Of a DNA stretch of 64,000 bases, positions 49,331 through 56,882 are shown piece after piece. The stretch is taken from contig NZ_AP025494.1 in assembly GCF_024347515.1 (NCBI RefSeq), positions 62,001 through 126,000 on the forward strand. The letters are read 5' to 3'. Position 1 is the stretch's first letter; every line of letters begins with the position of its first letter. This DNA is from Vibrio gigantis. GTDB taxonomy: Bacteria > Pseudomonadota > Gammaproteobacteria > Enterobacterales > Vibrionaceae. The notes under the pieces are model-generated. The model saw nothing but the letters and a program-made list of their open reading frames with translations, did not search any database and had not been told where the DNA came from. Position numbers and translations under genes: made by a program.

Positions 49331-50278
49331 TTAGTAACCTTGCTGTGCCTTGAGGTTCGATTCTAAGATTTCAACTAGATAGTTTGCGTCTGTTAAGGCT
49401 CTTTCTTCATCAATATCTTCAAATCGTGTAATTTGCTGTAGTGACTCAACTGCCGACGCGTCGTTAAATTGTTCTTCTGAAATAACATTGGCCGTCTTTG
49501 CCTGAATAAGAACCAATCTGACTATTTCACTTTCAGTCACAATGCCTTGTGAAATGGGCGCTACGAACTCACCGGAATTACCAACTAAAAACAAAGCAGG
49601 CACTCTTTGAACGCCTAGCTCTTTATACTTCTGCTTGGTATCCGGTTGATACTCAGGAAACATACCATTTTCCATTGGCGCTAAATCGATGCTGATCGCA
49701 TTTACATTAAAGCCATATTTGCTCATGAGGCGTTGGACAATGGGTGCTTGGCGTTTACAGTAATCACAAGTGCTCTCAAAAAAGAACCATAACCCCGCTT
49801 GTTTTGCTACTTCTTGAACCACTTCCTGTTCTGCACGATTCTTAGCTTCATTCTTAGCATTAAGAGCAAAACTCGATGTTGGCCTTGCTTGTGTTTCATC
49901 AAGAAGAGGGTTGTTGATGACATCTTGCATCCACGCTTCCCTAAAAGCAGTCGCCTTGTCCATAATCACACGTTGCATGTATCGGGCTCGTTGGATGTTC
50001 TCCGGAGTAGGGTCATTAATTGCTTCACCAACAAACTCCATAAAGTGCGCTCGAATCCATTTCGTCGACATAGGTTCAGGACCAGATTTTGCTGCACTTG
50101 GAGGGGCAATAGGGACTGGTGGAGGCACGGGCTTTTTGAGTTCTTCTGGTTCAGGCTCCCCATAAAAGTGCCAACCTTGAGCGGCACTTTTATCATTGAC
50201 GAAATTTGCATCTGCCGTCGCGGTAGCTGCAAATGCAAGGGCGCATAACATCGATAAGCCTAGATAGTTCGATTTCAT
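49331..50278 (-). CDS. traF: TraF-like periplasmic thioredoxin, conjugation
   Basis: This 315-residue exported protein has the signal peptide MLCALAFAATATA and a Pro-rich linker (about 50-60, VPPPVPIAPP). A helical region is followed by a thioredoxin fold with FESTCDYCKRQAPIVQRL (C171 and C174, an intact CxxC) and a cis-Pro strand (GVQRVPALFLVG). In F, TraF lacks the Cys pair, but many relatives retain it. It probably forms or isomerises disulfides in TraH, TraU and other T4SS proteins. Its start follows the FlhC-like gene by 3 bases, so it belongs to the regulator's operon. Confidence 0.85.
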   Translation of the reverse strand: MKSNYLGLSMLCALAFAATATADANFVNDKSAAQGWHFYGEPEPEELKKPVPPPVPIAPPSAAKSGPEPMSTKWIRAHFMEFVGEAINDPTPENIQRARYMQRVIMDKATAFREAWMQDVINNPLLDETQARPTSSFALNAKNEAKNRAEQEVVQEVAKQAGLWFFFESTCDYCKRQAPIVQRLMSKYGFNVNAISIDLAPMENGMFPEYQPDTKQKYKELGVQRVPALFLVGNSGEFVAPISQGIVTESEIVRLVLIQAKTANVISEEQFNDASAVESLQQITRFEDIDEERALTDANYLVEILESNLKAQQGY

Positions 50279-50281
50279 AAT

Positions 50282-50827
50282 CTATACCTCAGCGGCTTTG
50301 GCTTTACGACGATTTCTCGCTCTTTCTGCACGACAGTGAGCACAACCAGTACCAGGTCTTTCAGTGTGGCCAATATATTTTGTCCCACACTCACATTTGA
50401 AAATGTGAATCGTACCGTCACCGATACGATGAAGGAGTTGAACAAATCGATTGAAATTCACGTAAGCACGTATGTCTTCACTCGATTCATCAAATACTCT
50501 TGCATAAGCATCAAGCATCTTGTCGATATTGTCTTGAAGCGGCAACTTCACTGATGGGTCATTGGAGAGGATTGAATAATAAGCCCAAAGCTTATTCGAG
50601 ATGGGAAACGCTTCCGGTACTTGATGAAGAAAGCTCGCATCTTTACCCATTCTTGATTTTTTAAAGTCTGTCTGCATTCGGCAAAGCTCATGTTGAGCAG
50701 ACTTAGGCACTGAACCTAAAAGGTCTTTAATTGTGGCTGCGTTTGCACCAAAGCGTACAAGATCGAGTGCTCGCGTCTCCAATTTCAGCGCCATTTGAGA
50801 CGCTGTGGATAATTGTATCTCGGACAT
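50282..50827 (-). CDS. FlhC/SetC/AcaC-like transcription activator
   Basis: This 181-residue protein has the FlhC plan: an N-terminal helical part (ALDLVRFGANAATIKDLLGS) and a C-terminal zinc site (HIFKCECGTKYIGH and GCAHCRAERA), with Cys at 145, 147, 162 and 165. FlhC binds four Cys to zinc; here the first pair is CxC rather than CxxC. In SXT the SetCD and in IncC the AcaCD complexes, of the same FlhDC type, switch on the transfer genes. The gene pairs with the FlhD-like gene before it and with traF after it, so it is probably the master activator of conjugation. Confidence 0.65.
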   Translation of the reverse strand: MSEIQLSTASQMALKLETRALDLVRFGANAATIKDLLGSVPKSAQHELCRMQTDFKKSRMGKDASFLHQVPEAFPISNKLWAYYSILSNDPSVKLPLQDNIDKMLDAYARVFDESSEDIRAYVNFNRFVQLLHRIGDGTIHIFKCECGTKYIGHTERPGTGCAHCRAERARNRRKAKAAEV

Positions 50828-50861
50828 ATGACTATCCTTTCAAATTGTGAACAGACTGAAT

Positions 50862-51506
50862 TTAGATCATATCGGTCAAGGTACGCATACGAATGCGTTC
50901 TACGCCGACATTGTGACTTTTAAATTCATGAGTCTCTAAGGCATTCAACATCTCAGCTTCAGTACCTTCGTGAAATACGAAAGGATTGATACCGGCAGAT
51001 GTGAACCTGACAATTTGAAACAACTCAAAACTAGCAAACTTAGTGATTTCTTGTTGAGTTGCCATTAGCTCAATCATCGCAGAATGCGGATCTGTTTGAG
51101 CGAGGTTGTGCATTGCGAGAATTAGTGATTGGCACTGAAAACTCATCTCATCGGTAGAAGGTGTAGATTCAGAAGTGACATTGAGATAAGCGTTCAATCG
51201 TGTTCGATAATTTTCAAACTGGCCTGTTTCAATTGCGGTATTAAGAACCGATAAACCTGTTTGTTTGGTGCAGCCAGAACGTAATGGGGCAAGGGTAAAG
51301 ATATGATGCTGCGTCTCTGCAAACTTCTCTAGAGTATCGGGCTCGATACTTATAAATCGATCTACGTCGATGTTAGTCAGAAAGTTAATTTGAGCGGAGC
51401 ATTCTCTGTTAGTTAAAACAGATTGGTGTGCAGCTGACAATATGCGAGCGGAAATTGCACGCACGGCTGCCATGTGGCCTAGACGTTTCATAAGTAAATC
51501 TTCCAT
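50862..51506 (-). CDS. Tandem FlhD-like activator subunit
   Basis: The protein of about 214 residues reads as two FlhD-like domains. The first runs from SARILSAAHQSVLTNRECSA to LEKFAETQHHIFTLAPL, where E. coli FlhD has LSYLLLAQRLIVQ...MVKLAETNQLVCHFRF. The second goes from SLILAMHNLAQTDPHSAMIE to FELFQIVRFTSAGINPFVFH and keeps the SAM of FlhD. FlhD works as a dimer, so this may be a single-chain dimer. The start is uncertain: ATG 51506, or 51491 with GGAAG before it, or a GTG further up. It pairs with the FlhC-like gene 35 bases downstream and probably forms an SetCD-like complex. Confidence 0.6.
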   Translation of the reverse strand: MEDLLMKRLGHMAAVRAISARILSAAHQSVLTNRECSAQINFLTNIDVDRFISIEPDTLEKFAETQHHIFTLAPLRSGCTKQTGLSVLNTAIETGQFENYRTRLNAYLNVTSESTPSTDEMSFQCQSLILAMHNLAQTDPHSAMIELMATQQEITKFASFELFQIVRFTSAGINPFVFHEGTEAEMLNALETHEFKSHNVGVERIRMRTLTDMI

Positions 51507-51765
51507 GCTTTTTACGCAGTTTGAGCGATCCCAACATTGACCTTTCAAACACCTTACTAAGCTCACCACGAGCGTTGTTAGGTTGCGTTTACAGTATTGA
51601 CGTTGTGTTCATTTATACGAAATTACGAATTCCATAATACGCAATTTGTTTTAGTGAACTCTTGGATTATTGCATAAATGTATAAAATCACAACAATGAT
51701 TACAAAAAAACATACACATTCTCAATATTAAGTCTTGACTTATTGCAAATGTGCTATGCGAAAAA

Positions 51766-52260
51766 TCAACTGATTAATCCGCTTGAAGTCAAGTTATCAA
51801 CCAGTTCCGTAGATACCAAATCTGCTGGGTCTGTCTGTGGTGATTTAGCTTCAGGTATCTGTGGAGAATTTTGGGAAGAACCTTGTTCGTTGTTGGTGTT
51901 CACGTTACCCAAAAATCGATTAATAATTGCTTCACCAGATTGGTGATATAACAGTCCCAATTGGAAAAGAATTGGTAGTAACCAACTTCGGTTTTCACAA
52001 TGATTCAATTCGCTCAACAAAACTGGGAAATCACGTTTAGATATTCTAAATCGCTCATTAAGCTTCTCGCCGTTGAACGGCATTGTAAGCTCAACTTGTG
52101 ATGATATCTTTTCCCAGTTTGAATCGTGCAATCGCTTAATCACTGCGCCTTTGTTTAGTATTCGTCGCAACATGATGCGCTTAAACTTCGGACTATCGGG
52201 GATCTCGATAGCTCCCCTTTCCACCCAAGTCGACAGGTTAACATCGATACTATTACTCAT
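51766..52260 (-). CDS. ParR/StbB-like centromere-binding protein
   Basis: This 164-residue protein follows parM by 3 bases. In ParMRC operons the second gene encodes the DNA-binding adaptor that links the centromere to the actin-like filament. The N-terminal half has IPDSPKFKRIMLRRILNKGA, then VIKRLHDSNWEKISS, compatible with a short DNA-binding domain. A Pro/Ser/Gln-rich linker (GSSQNSPQIPEAKSPQT) leads to a short C-terminal helix that could touch ParM. No named family is certain. The call is from position and composition. Confidence 0.6.
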   Translation of the reverse strand: MSNSIDVNLSTWVERGAIEIPDSPKFKRIMLRRILNKGAVIKRLHDSNWEKISSQVELTMPFNGEKLNERFRISKRDFPVLLSELNHCENRSWLLPILFQLGLLYHQSGEAIINRFLGNVNTNNEQGSSQNSPQIPEAKSPQTDPADLVSTELVDNLTSSGLIS

Positions 52261-52263
52261 AAG

Positions 52264-53310
52264 CTACGCAACCTTGTTTGAATTAACACCCGCGATTTGT
52301 CTAGCTAACTCAGCAAAACCAAGGCATACAGCAACTTCATGTTTCTCGACTAACTTCACAGTATGTCTCGGAAATGCACGTTCTAGCGCTCTCGCGAAAT
52401 CTGGAGCTGGACCACCAGAAACAATAAACTCTTGTATGTCTGATGCTTCACCAAGCATGTTAGTAAGCAAATCGACTGCTTCATTGCACAAACTGTCAAT
52501 CAGCGGCAAGCAGTCAAAGACACCATCAGCGACAGGGAAGTCATACGCTTCAGCAAATATTTCAAGCTTGTTCGTGTTGAATGCTTTGTCTACCAATTCG
52601 GTGCCGATTGATGTACCCAAAATTTCAGACAGGTAGGTGCTCAGGCTTCTGAGAATTTTCCCCTGACCTAGTTCGAATGCCTTTGTACGTTCTTCGTCGA
52701 TTGTAAGCCCCGTAGAAGTCAAGAAGTCGGTTGTTCCATAACCTGGATCAACAGTAACTCTCGCTCGGTTCCCAAGCGCCTCCATAATCCCGCAGTTCAT
52801 TTTCTTTGCTTCTGACTTTGCATGATAAGTAAGTGCGCCAAGTGGCTGCGGCAATACATGTGCCTGTTTGACTCGGATCACTCGCCCATCCACATGATGT
52901 TCACCAATCATAAAATTGAGTAATTCATCTTTACGATCAAGTTGGTTTAATGGAAGACCAGCCACCAGCAAGTCAATGCAATCCGTTTTTAATAGACTTA
53001 AGCCACCGATAAACAGCGCCTTGTAAGCCGGACTTGAGATGTAACGTTTATTAAGAAGTCTTTCGTTGGCGTCAGCTGCTTTTGACAAAACTCCCGGCCC
53101 CACTTCATAACTACTTCCGTCAATGTTCACTAAAACCGTATTTCGCTGAGTTGTGCCAAACGATTCCAGTCGCTTCAGCTCTGTAGGATTCACCTTTACA
53201 GCTCTTGATGGGAAGCAATGGTAATAACAGTGATCGCCTGTTATTTCAGATGCAACGCAGGTGGTTCCAAAGCCTACATCTATCGCTGCAACTTCCAGTT
53301 GTTTGTTCAT
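52264..53310 (-). CDS. parM: ParM-like actin-type plasmid segregation ATPase
   Basis: This 348-residue protein forms dynamic filaments that push plasmid copies apart. The actin-fold motifs are visible: phosphate-1 AIDVGFGTTCVA at the N-terminus, phosphate-2 TVDPGYGTTDFLTS near the middle and adenosine-binding FIVSGGPAPDFARALER near the end. The start is ATG 53310, with ATCGGAGTGATTGATT upstream; ATT 53316 is less likely. Length fits the ParM/StbA family (about 320-350). The putative adaptor parR follows directly, and the long repeat-bearing region upstream (53311 on) may hold the centromere parC. Confidence 0.85.
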   Translation of the reverse strand: MNKQLEVAAIDVGFGTTCVASEITGDHCYYHCFPSRAVKVNPTELKRLESFGTTQRNTVLVNIDGSSYEVGPGVLSKAADANERLLNKRYISSPAYKALFIGGLSLLKTDCIDLLVAGLPLNQLDRKDELLNFMIGEHHVDGRVIRVKQAHVLPQPLGALTYHAKSEAKKMNCGIMEALGNRARVTVDPGYGTTDFLTSTGLTIDEERTKAFELGQGKILRSLSTYLSEILGTSIGTELVDKAFNTNKLEIFAEAYDFPVADGVFDCLPLIDSLCNEAVDLLTNMLGEASDIQEFIVSGGPAPDFARALERAFPRHTVKLVEKHEVAVCLGFAELARQIAGVNSNKVA

Positions 53311-53800
53311 AATCAATCACTCCGATCATTTGTCTTGATGTCAAACCTAGTGATACACAAAAATTGATGATGGTTTAGCAATTAGTGAGGGCATTTTTCA
53401 TGTTTATTGTTAGCTGTTGAAAAATATCGTGCATGAATCGAATAAAATTGTATTGCGTATGAGGAAAATCGAGATGCTTGGGAAATATTGATAAACACCG
53501 TAATAAATCGGTTAAGGAATGACATTTGTAGAAACAATTGAAAAAAATTGCATAACATCGTTTCCATTTTGGTGGGATTGGGAATTGTATGGGAAGATTT
53601 GCTCGTTCTTGAAATTAATTAGCCAGAAATCGAAAATCATTACTCAAAAGAACGCCCATCAACCGACATACACATTTTGAGTGGTTCTGTTAATCCTTAT
53701 TTTCAACGACGCGCCTTAACGAAAGTAATCTAGTTCTGATCTTCACTGCTAATCAACCACCATAAAACGACAGTTCGTTCCAGAATTTGGCATCACCGTC

Positions 53801-54057
53801 CCTACATATATCAATGGTGGTATCAAAATTCGATTAAAATTAAACCATCAGAACATTAGTGCCTACTAATAAACAGGAGGTCCGACACCCCCCTCAATAT
53901 ATGTAGGGAATTTGAAAATAAGGATTTTATGAGAGTGGTGGTCATATCTCCTACATATACATGGGGTGGTATCAAAAAGAAGAAAAAGCGACTGGTGACA
54001 ACGAAAATTCACGCGAAAATTCGGCCTTTTGTCATATATTAGTGGTGGTGTACCACC
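53801..54057. repeat. CATATAT...GTGGTATCAAAA direct and inverted motifs
   Basis: CCTACATATATCAATGGTGG, then TATCAAAA, at 53801-53828 is repeated at 53950-53976 with a few changes. CAATATATGTAGGG at 53895-53908 is an inverted copy of its left end. A related CATATATTAGTGGTGG lies at 54033-54048, ending in the inverted repeat GGTGGT/ACCACC. Such clustered motifs near parM are typical of ParR-binding centromeres or replication iterons. Confidence 0.5.
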
Positions 54058-54142
54058 CTCCGTATAGTAGTATTATAAAGGGGGAGCTAAAAAAAAGGCT
54101 CCCGCCAAGGGAGAGGTCGCTGGCGCATGGCAATTTAGAAAA

Positions 54143-54346
54143 GAGCCTGCCCGAGAGTTAATCATTGACCGTGACACCCTAAGAATCAGAATTGACCCTG
54201 CCCGAGCATCTTTCATCGACCGTGACATCCTAAGAATCAGAATCGACCCTGCCCGAGCATCTTTCATCGACCGTGACATCCTAAGAATATGATTCGACCC
54301 AGCCCGAGAGTGAATCAATGACCACTGGCTAACCGGAAAGAGTCTA
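54143..54346. repeat. 51 bp tandem array, four units
   Basis: Units begin at 54143, 54194, 54245 and 54296. The two central copies are nearly identical: GACCCTGCCCGAGCATCTTT then CATCGACCGTGACATCCTAA, then GAATCAGAATC. The outer copies are diverged (GAGCCTGCCCGAGAGTTAAT and GACCCAGCCCGAGAGTGAAT). Because 51 is a multiple of 3, an artificial 92-codon frame appears on the minus strand; it has no SD. This may be an iteron or centromere. Confidence 0.7.
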
Positions 54347-54571
54347 ACCAAGACATTGAAATCGAATCCTGAGCGGTACAGTCCTTCTTAAAAACAAAAA
54401 AATAAATATAAATATCCAAAAATCATCTCAAGCCGAACGGTACGACCCAAGATTGAGTCGTTGCCCGAGACGGTTCAATTTCTCGGGGTGACAATGAATA
54501 TGAATTAATTACTAAACAATCTAGAAAATGGTGTTCAAGCCAATTGTCTTTGACGGATTCTCAACTCACGA

Positions 54572-54941
54572 TGACCAGCGGATTCTCGGGTGAAAGACCG
54601 GCGCTGGTGCTGCGTCATAACATCCCGTGTCAGTGCGAGACATGGGGAAATGATACTTACGCCGGAGCGAGCGCCTGGGTGCTGGCCAGCCGCCGGTTCC
54701 CAGCCGAGGAGCTGGTGCCAGGTTTATTGCATTCAGTGTCAGGCAATGACATTGAGTTTGATAATTTTCATACCAGCGAGGCCCAGGTGATACTCGTGAC
54801 CAGCAGGTTCTCGGGTGATAAACCGGCGCTGGTGCCGGGACACATCATCCCGTGTCAGTGCAAGACATGGGAATCGACATCTGCGCCGGAAGAAATTCTT
54901 GGGTGCTGGTCATCCGCCGGTTCCCAGCCGAGGAGCTGGTG
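54572..54941. repeat. Pair of GC-rich 146 bp direct repeats
   Basis: Copies span 54572-54717 and 54797-54941, offset by 225 bases. They share the blocks TTCTCGGGTGA, ACCGGCGCTGGTG, CATCCCGTGTCAGTGC, GCCGGTTCCCAGCCGAGGAG and small palindromes such as CCAGC/GCTGG. They are much richer in GC than the surrounding DNA, which suggests foreign origin or special structure. The frame 54544-54978 across them has no recognisable protein. Confidence 0.65.
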
Positions 54942-55266
54942 GAAAGTCATTAGTTCCAATGTCATTCAGAGAAATTGAGTTGAGCGACTGCACGAGCTCA
55001 AATCGTGAATTCCACGAACGCTGGTCATGTCTAGTCCCCCTTCCCTGTCATAACGAGACAAAGCGTTAGGCTAAACAAATTCAAATTCGTCGCTACGACA
55101 TTCATGATTGAACCATTGTTCATACCAACGAAAACACCCGCAGACCTGCCCTATTCGAAAAGCAATTCTGAAATCTATTAGCGAAAATTCGTCCCTTATT
55201 TGAAAAAACGTCGATTTAATTCATGCAGTATCAACCAATACCCCATTTGGGAAGGAGACAGGGTTT

Positions 55267-56076
55267 ATGCATGAACAGACGGATGTCCTTGACGTTCAAA
55301 CAGACGAACTTGATGTTCTTACTGAGGACATTGAGGCTGATGTTCAGGTTAAAAAAGACGATATCCATGCAGGTCTAAAATTGGGTTTGCTCACCAAGAA
55401 CCTAAAACGTAATGCAATGGAACTGAAGGCGGTCTATGCCGAAGCCGGTGAACTTATAGCCGAAATGGAAGACTTGGCTGACAAGTATTACCGAAAACCT
55501 CAGCTCGAACAGAACCATACAATTATCAAAGACAATTCTTACCACCGTAGAAGCACGTTCGCCAATACAGGCCATGTACTGATTGGGACTAAGTATTACA
55601 CCAAAGACAGGGACGGTTGGGAGAAGGTGATGTGTTTTGAACTTCGAATGCGTGACATGAGCCGCTTAAACAAAACAACAAAAAAGAAGGCGTATCACTT
55701 TGATCCCGATAAGAAGATTCCGAATTCAGAGAAATACTATGAAATTCCTAAGTTCGCGACGAAGTACGAGAACAAGTCAGAGAACAAGATTCCCTACAAA
55801 GTGCTGACCCACCCTTTTTCCAAATCACAATGTAAAAAATACATGAGGGATTGGGAATTAAAGCAGTTCCTAACATTTAAGCAAATTATCAGTCCACCCA
55901 CACGACGTTACCTCGGATTAAGGGAGCGCTATAAAACGCTTCGAGAGGAACGACGCGTATTACTCAGCATTTTCATTGCAGATAGAGGGCTCCCACTAAG
56001 CAGGGAATACAACCGAAAAATAGGCGAGCTAGAAAAGGTCATCGCTGACCATTACCCAGAACTCATCAATCTCTAA
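55267..56076 (+). CDS. Hypothetical protein upstream of traI, 269 aa
   Basis: The ATG at 55267 follows GGGAAGGAGACAGGGTTT, a strong SD. The soluble protein has an acidic, repetitive start (VLDVQTDELDVLTEDIEADV) and a basic middle (RLNKTTKKKAYHFDPDKKIP, FSKSQCKKYMRDWELKQFLT), with helical ends. It heads the traI operon, where ICE and plasmid accessory proteins of unknown function usually lie. A relaxosome role is possible from position only. No family is recognised. Confidence 0.5.
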   Translation: MHEQTDVLDVQTDELDVLTEDIEADVQVKKDDIHAGLKLGLLTKNLKRNAMELKAVYAEAGELIAEMEDLADKYYRKPQLEQNHTIIKDNSYHRRSTFANTGHVLIGTKYYTKDRDGWEKVMCFELRMRDMSRLNKTTKKKAYHFDPDKKIPNSEKYYEIPKFATKYENKSENKIPYKVLTHPFSKSQCKKYMRDWELKQFLTFKQIISPPTRRYLGLRERYKTLREERRVLLSIFIADRGLPLSREYNRKIGELEKVIADHYPELINL

Positions 56077-56087
56077 GGAGAATCACC

Positions 56088-56882
56088 ATGGCTGAATTTA
56101 AGCAAATGCGACGCCACATCCCCGTTTCAATCGTGTGTCGAAGCGAGACAATGTACCGCTACTTAGGTCAAAAAGGCGGTCAATTGGTTGGCGCAACACA
56201 ACGAATTGCGACGCTGTACGAGTCCACCGAAGACAACGATGAAAACCGTGATGCGGTAGTGTCTATCTTTGAAACCAACTTTGAACATTTGGAAGAAGGT
56301 CAAGGTGAGTTTGCAAGACAGGCTGATGCAGTGAAGCGTAAATACCGCAAACAAAATCGCAATGTACCTTTTCCTGAAATCGAAGTACCAGATAACCACA
56401 AAGTCGTCATCGATGTGACCCACCCTGTCTTCCAACGTGTGTTGCAGGTCATTCGAAAGTTCGACAACTCGATGGCGGTCATGGAAGTACTTTGGATGGT
56501 AGGCGATGTCGACGAAGAACGTTACAAGTACGCGAAAATCAAACTCGCTTCTACGATGTCGCGCTTCTCTAACGACGTGTTCCGTATTACCAACCAACTT
56601 CGCTCGCTAGACACTGGTCGCGGCACAACACACCAACGCGTTAATCAACAAATCAATCAAAAGTTGAAACCAGTAGAGGTGGTTGAAGAGGTCACCGATG
56701 AGCAGCCAGATAACGTGTCGGCTCCATTGAATGAAGCTGAAACTGAGCAAGAAGCAGAACCGGTGGATATTCATGCTGGTGGCGCTGAGATATTAGGCGA
56801 AGACGAAGACCCACTGAGTGCGGAAGAAATTCAAGCCGTAATAACTCAAAAATCCGATGAGTCACTACAGGAATCAGCTTAA
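56088..56882 (+). CDS. DUF1845-like conjugative-element protein
   Basis: The ATG at 56088 follows CTAAGGAGAATCACC. Of 264 residues, about the first 190 form a conserved helical domain (FKQMRRHIPVSIVCRSETMY, IDVTHPVFQRVLQVIRKFDN, SMAVMEVLWMVGDVDEERYK) that resembles the DUF1845/PFL_4669 family found beside traI/traD genes of integrating conjugative elements. The C-terminus is acidic and disordered (EAETEQEAEPVDIHAGGAEI). The function is unknown; it is probably a transfer accessory. It overlaps the traI start by one base. Confidence 0.6.
   Translation: MAEFKQMRRHIPVSIVCRSETMYRYLGQKGGQLVGATQRIATLYESTEDNDENRDAVVSIFETNFEHLEEGQGEFARQADAVKRKYRKQNRNVPFPEIEVPDNHKVVIDVTHPVFQRVLQVIRKFDNSMAVMEVLWMVGDVDEERYKYAKIKLASTMSRFSNDVFRITNQLRSLDTGRGTTHQRVNQQINQKLKPVEVVEEVTDEQPDNVSAPLNEAETEQEAEPVDIHAGGAEILGEDEDPLSAEEIQAVITQKSDESLQESA

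Larger units (their letters stand above)
53311..55266. other. Long non-coding hub upstream of parM and the traI operon
   Basis: About 1.96 kb separate the divergent parM and 55267 genes. The first 450 bases are AT-rich with no repeat I could define. Then come the CATATAT/GTGGTATC motifs (53801-54057), a GGGAGC/GCTCCC hairpin at 54082-54103, the 51 bp array (54143-54346) and the GC-rich direct repeats (54572-54941). Frames in this zone lack SDs and follow the repeats. It is the best candidate in the window for centromere, origin of replication or oriT, but none can be assigned without tests. Confidence 0.55.

Noticed and set aside
54143..54346. CRISPR array
   Set aside because: The whole 51-base unit repeats with no unique spacers, and no cas genes are present.
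54073..54351. Minus-strand 92-codon frame with 17-residue repeats
   Set aside because: The frame is a product of the 51-base tandem period. No SD, and the flanking residues do not look protein-like.
54110..54540. A defined oriT nick site
   Set aside because: The position before traI is suggestive, but MobH nick sequences are not recognisable by eye, and in SXT/IncC elements oriT lies away from traI.
54544..54978. 144-codon frame over the GC-rich direct repeats
   Set aside because: No ribosome site, no recognisable domain, and the same DNA is duplicated with frame-breaking differences. Treated as non-coding repeats.
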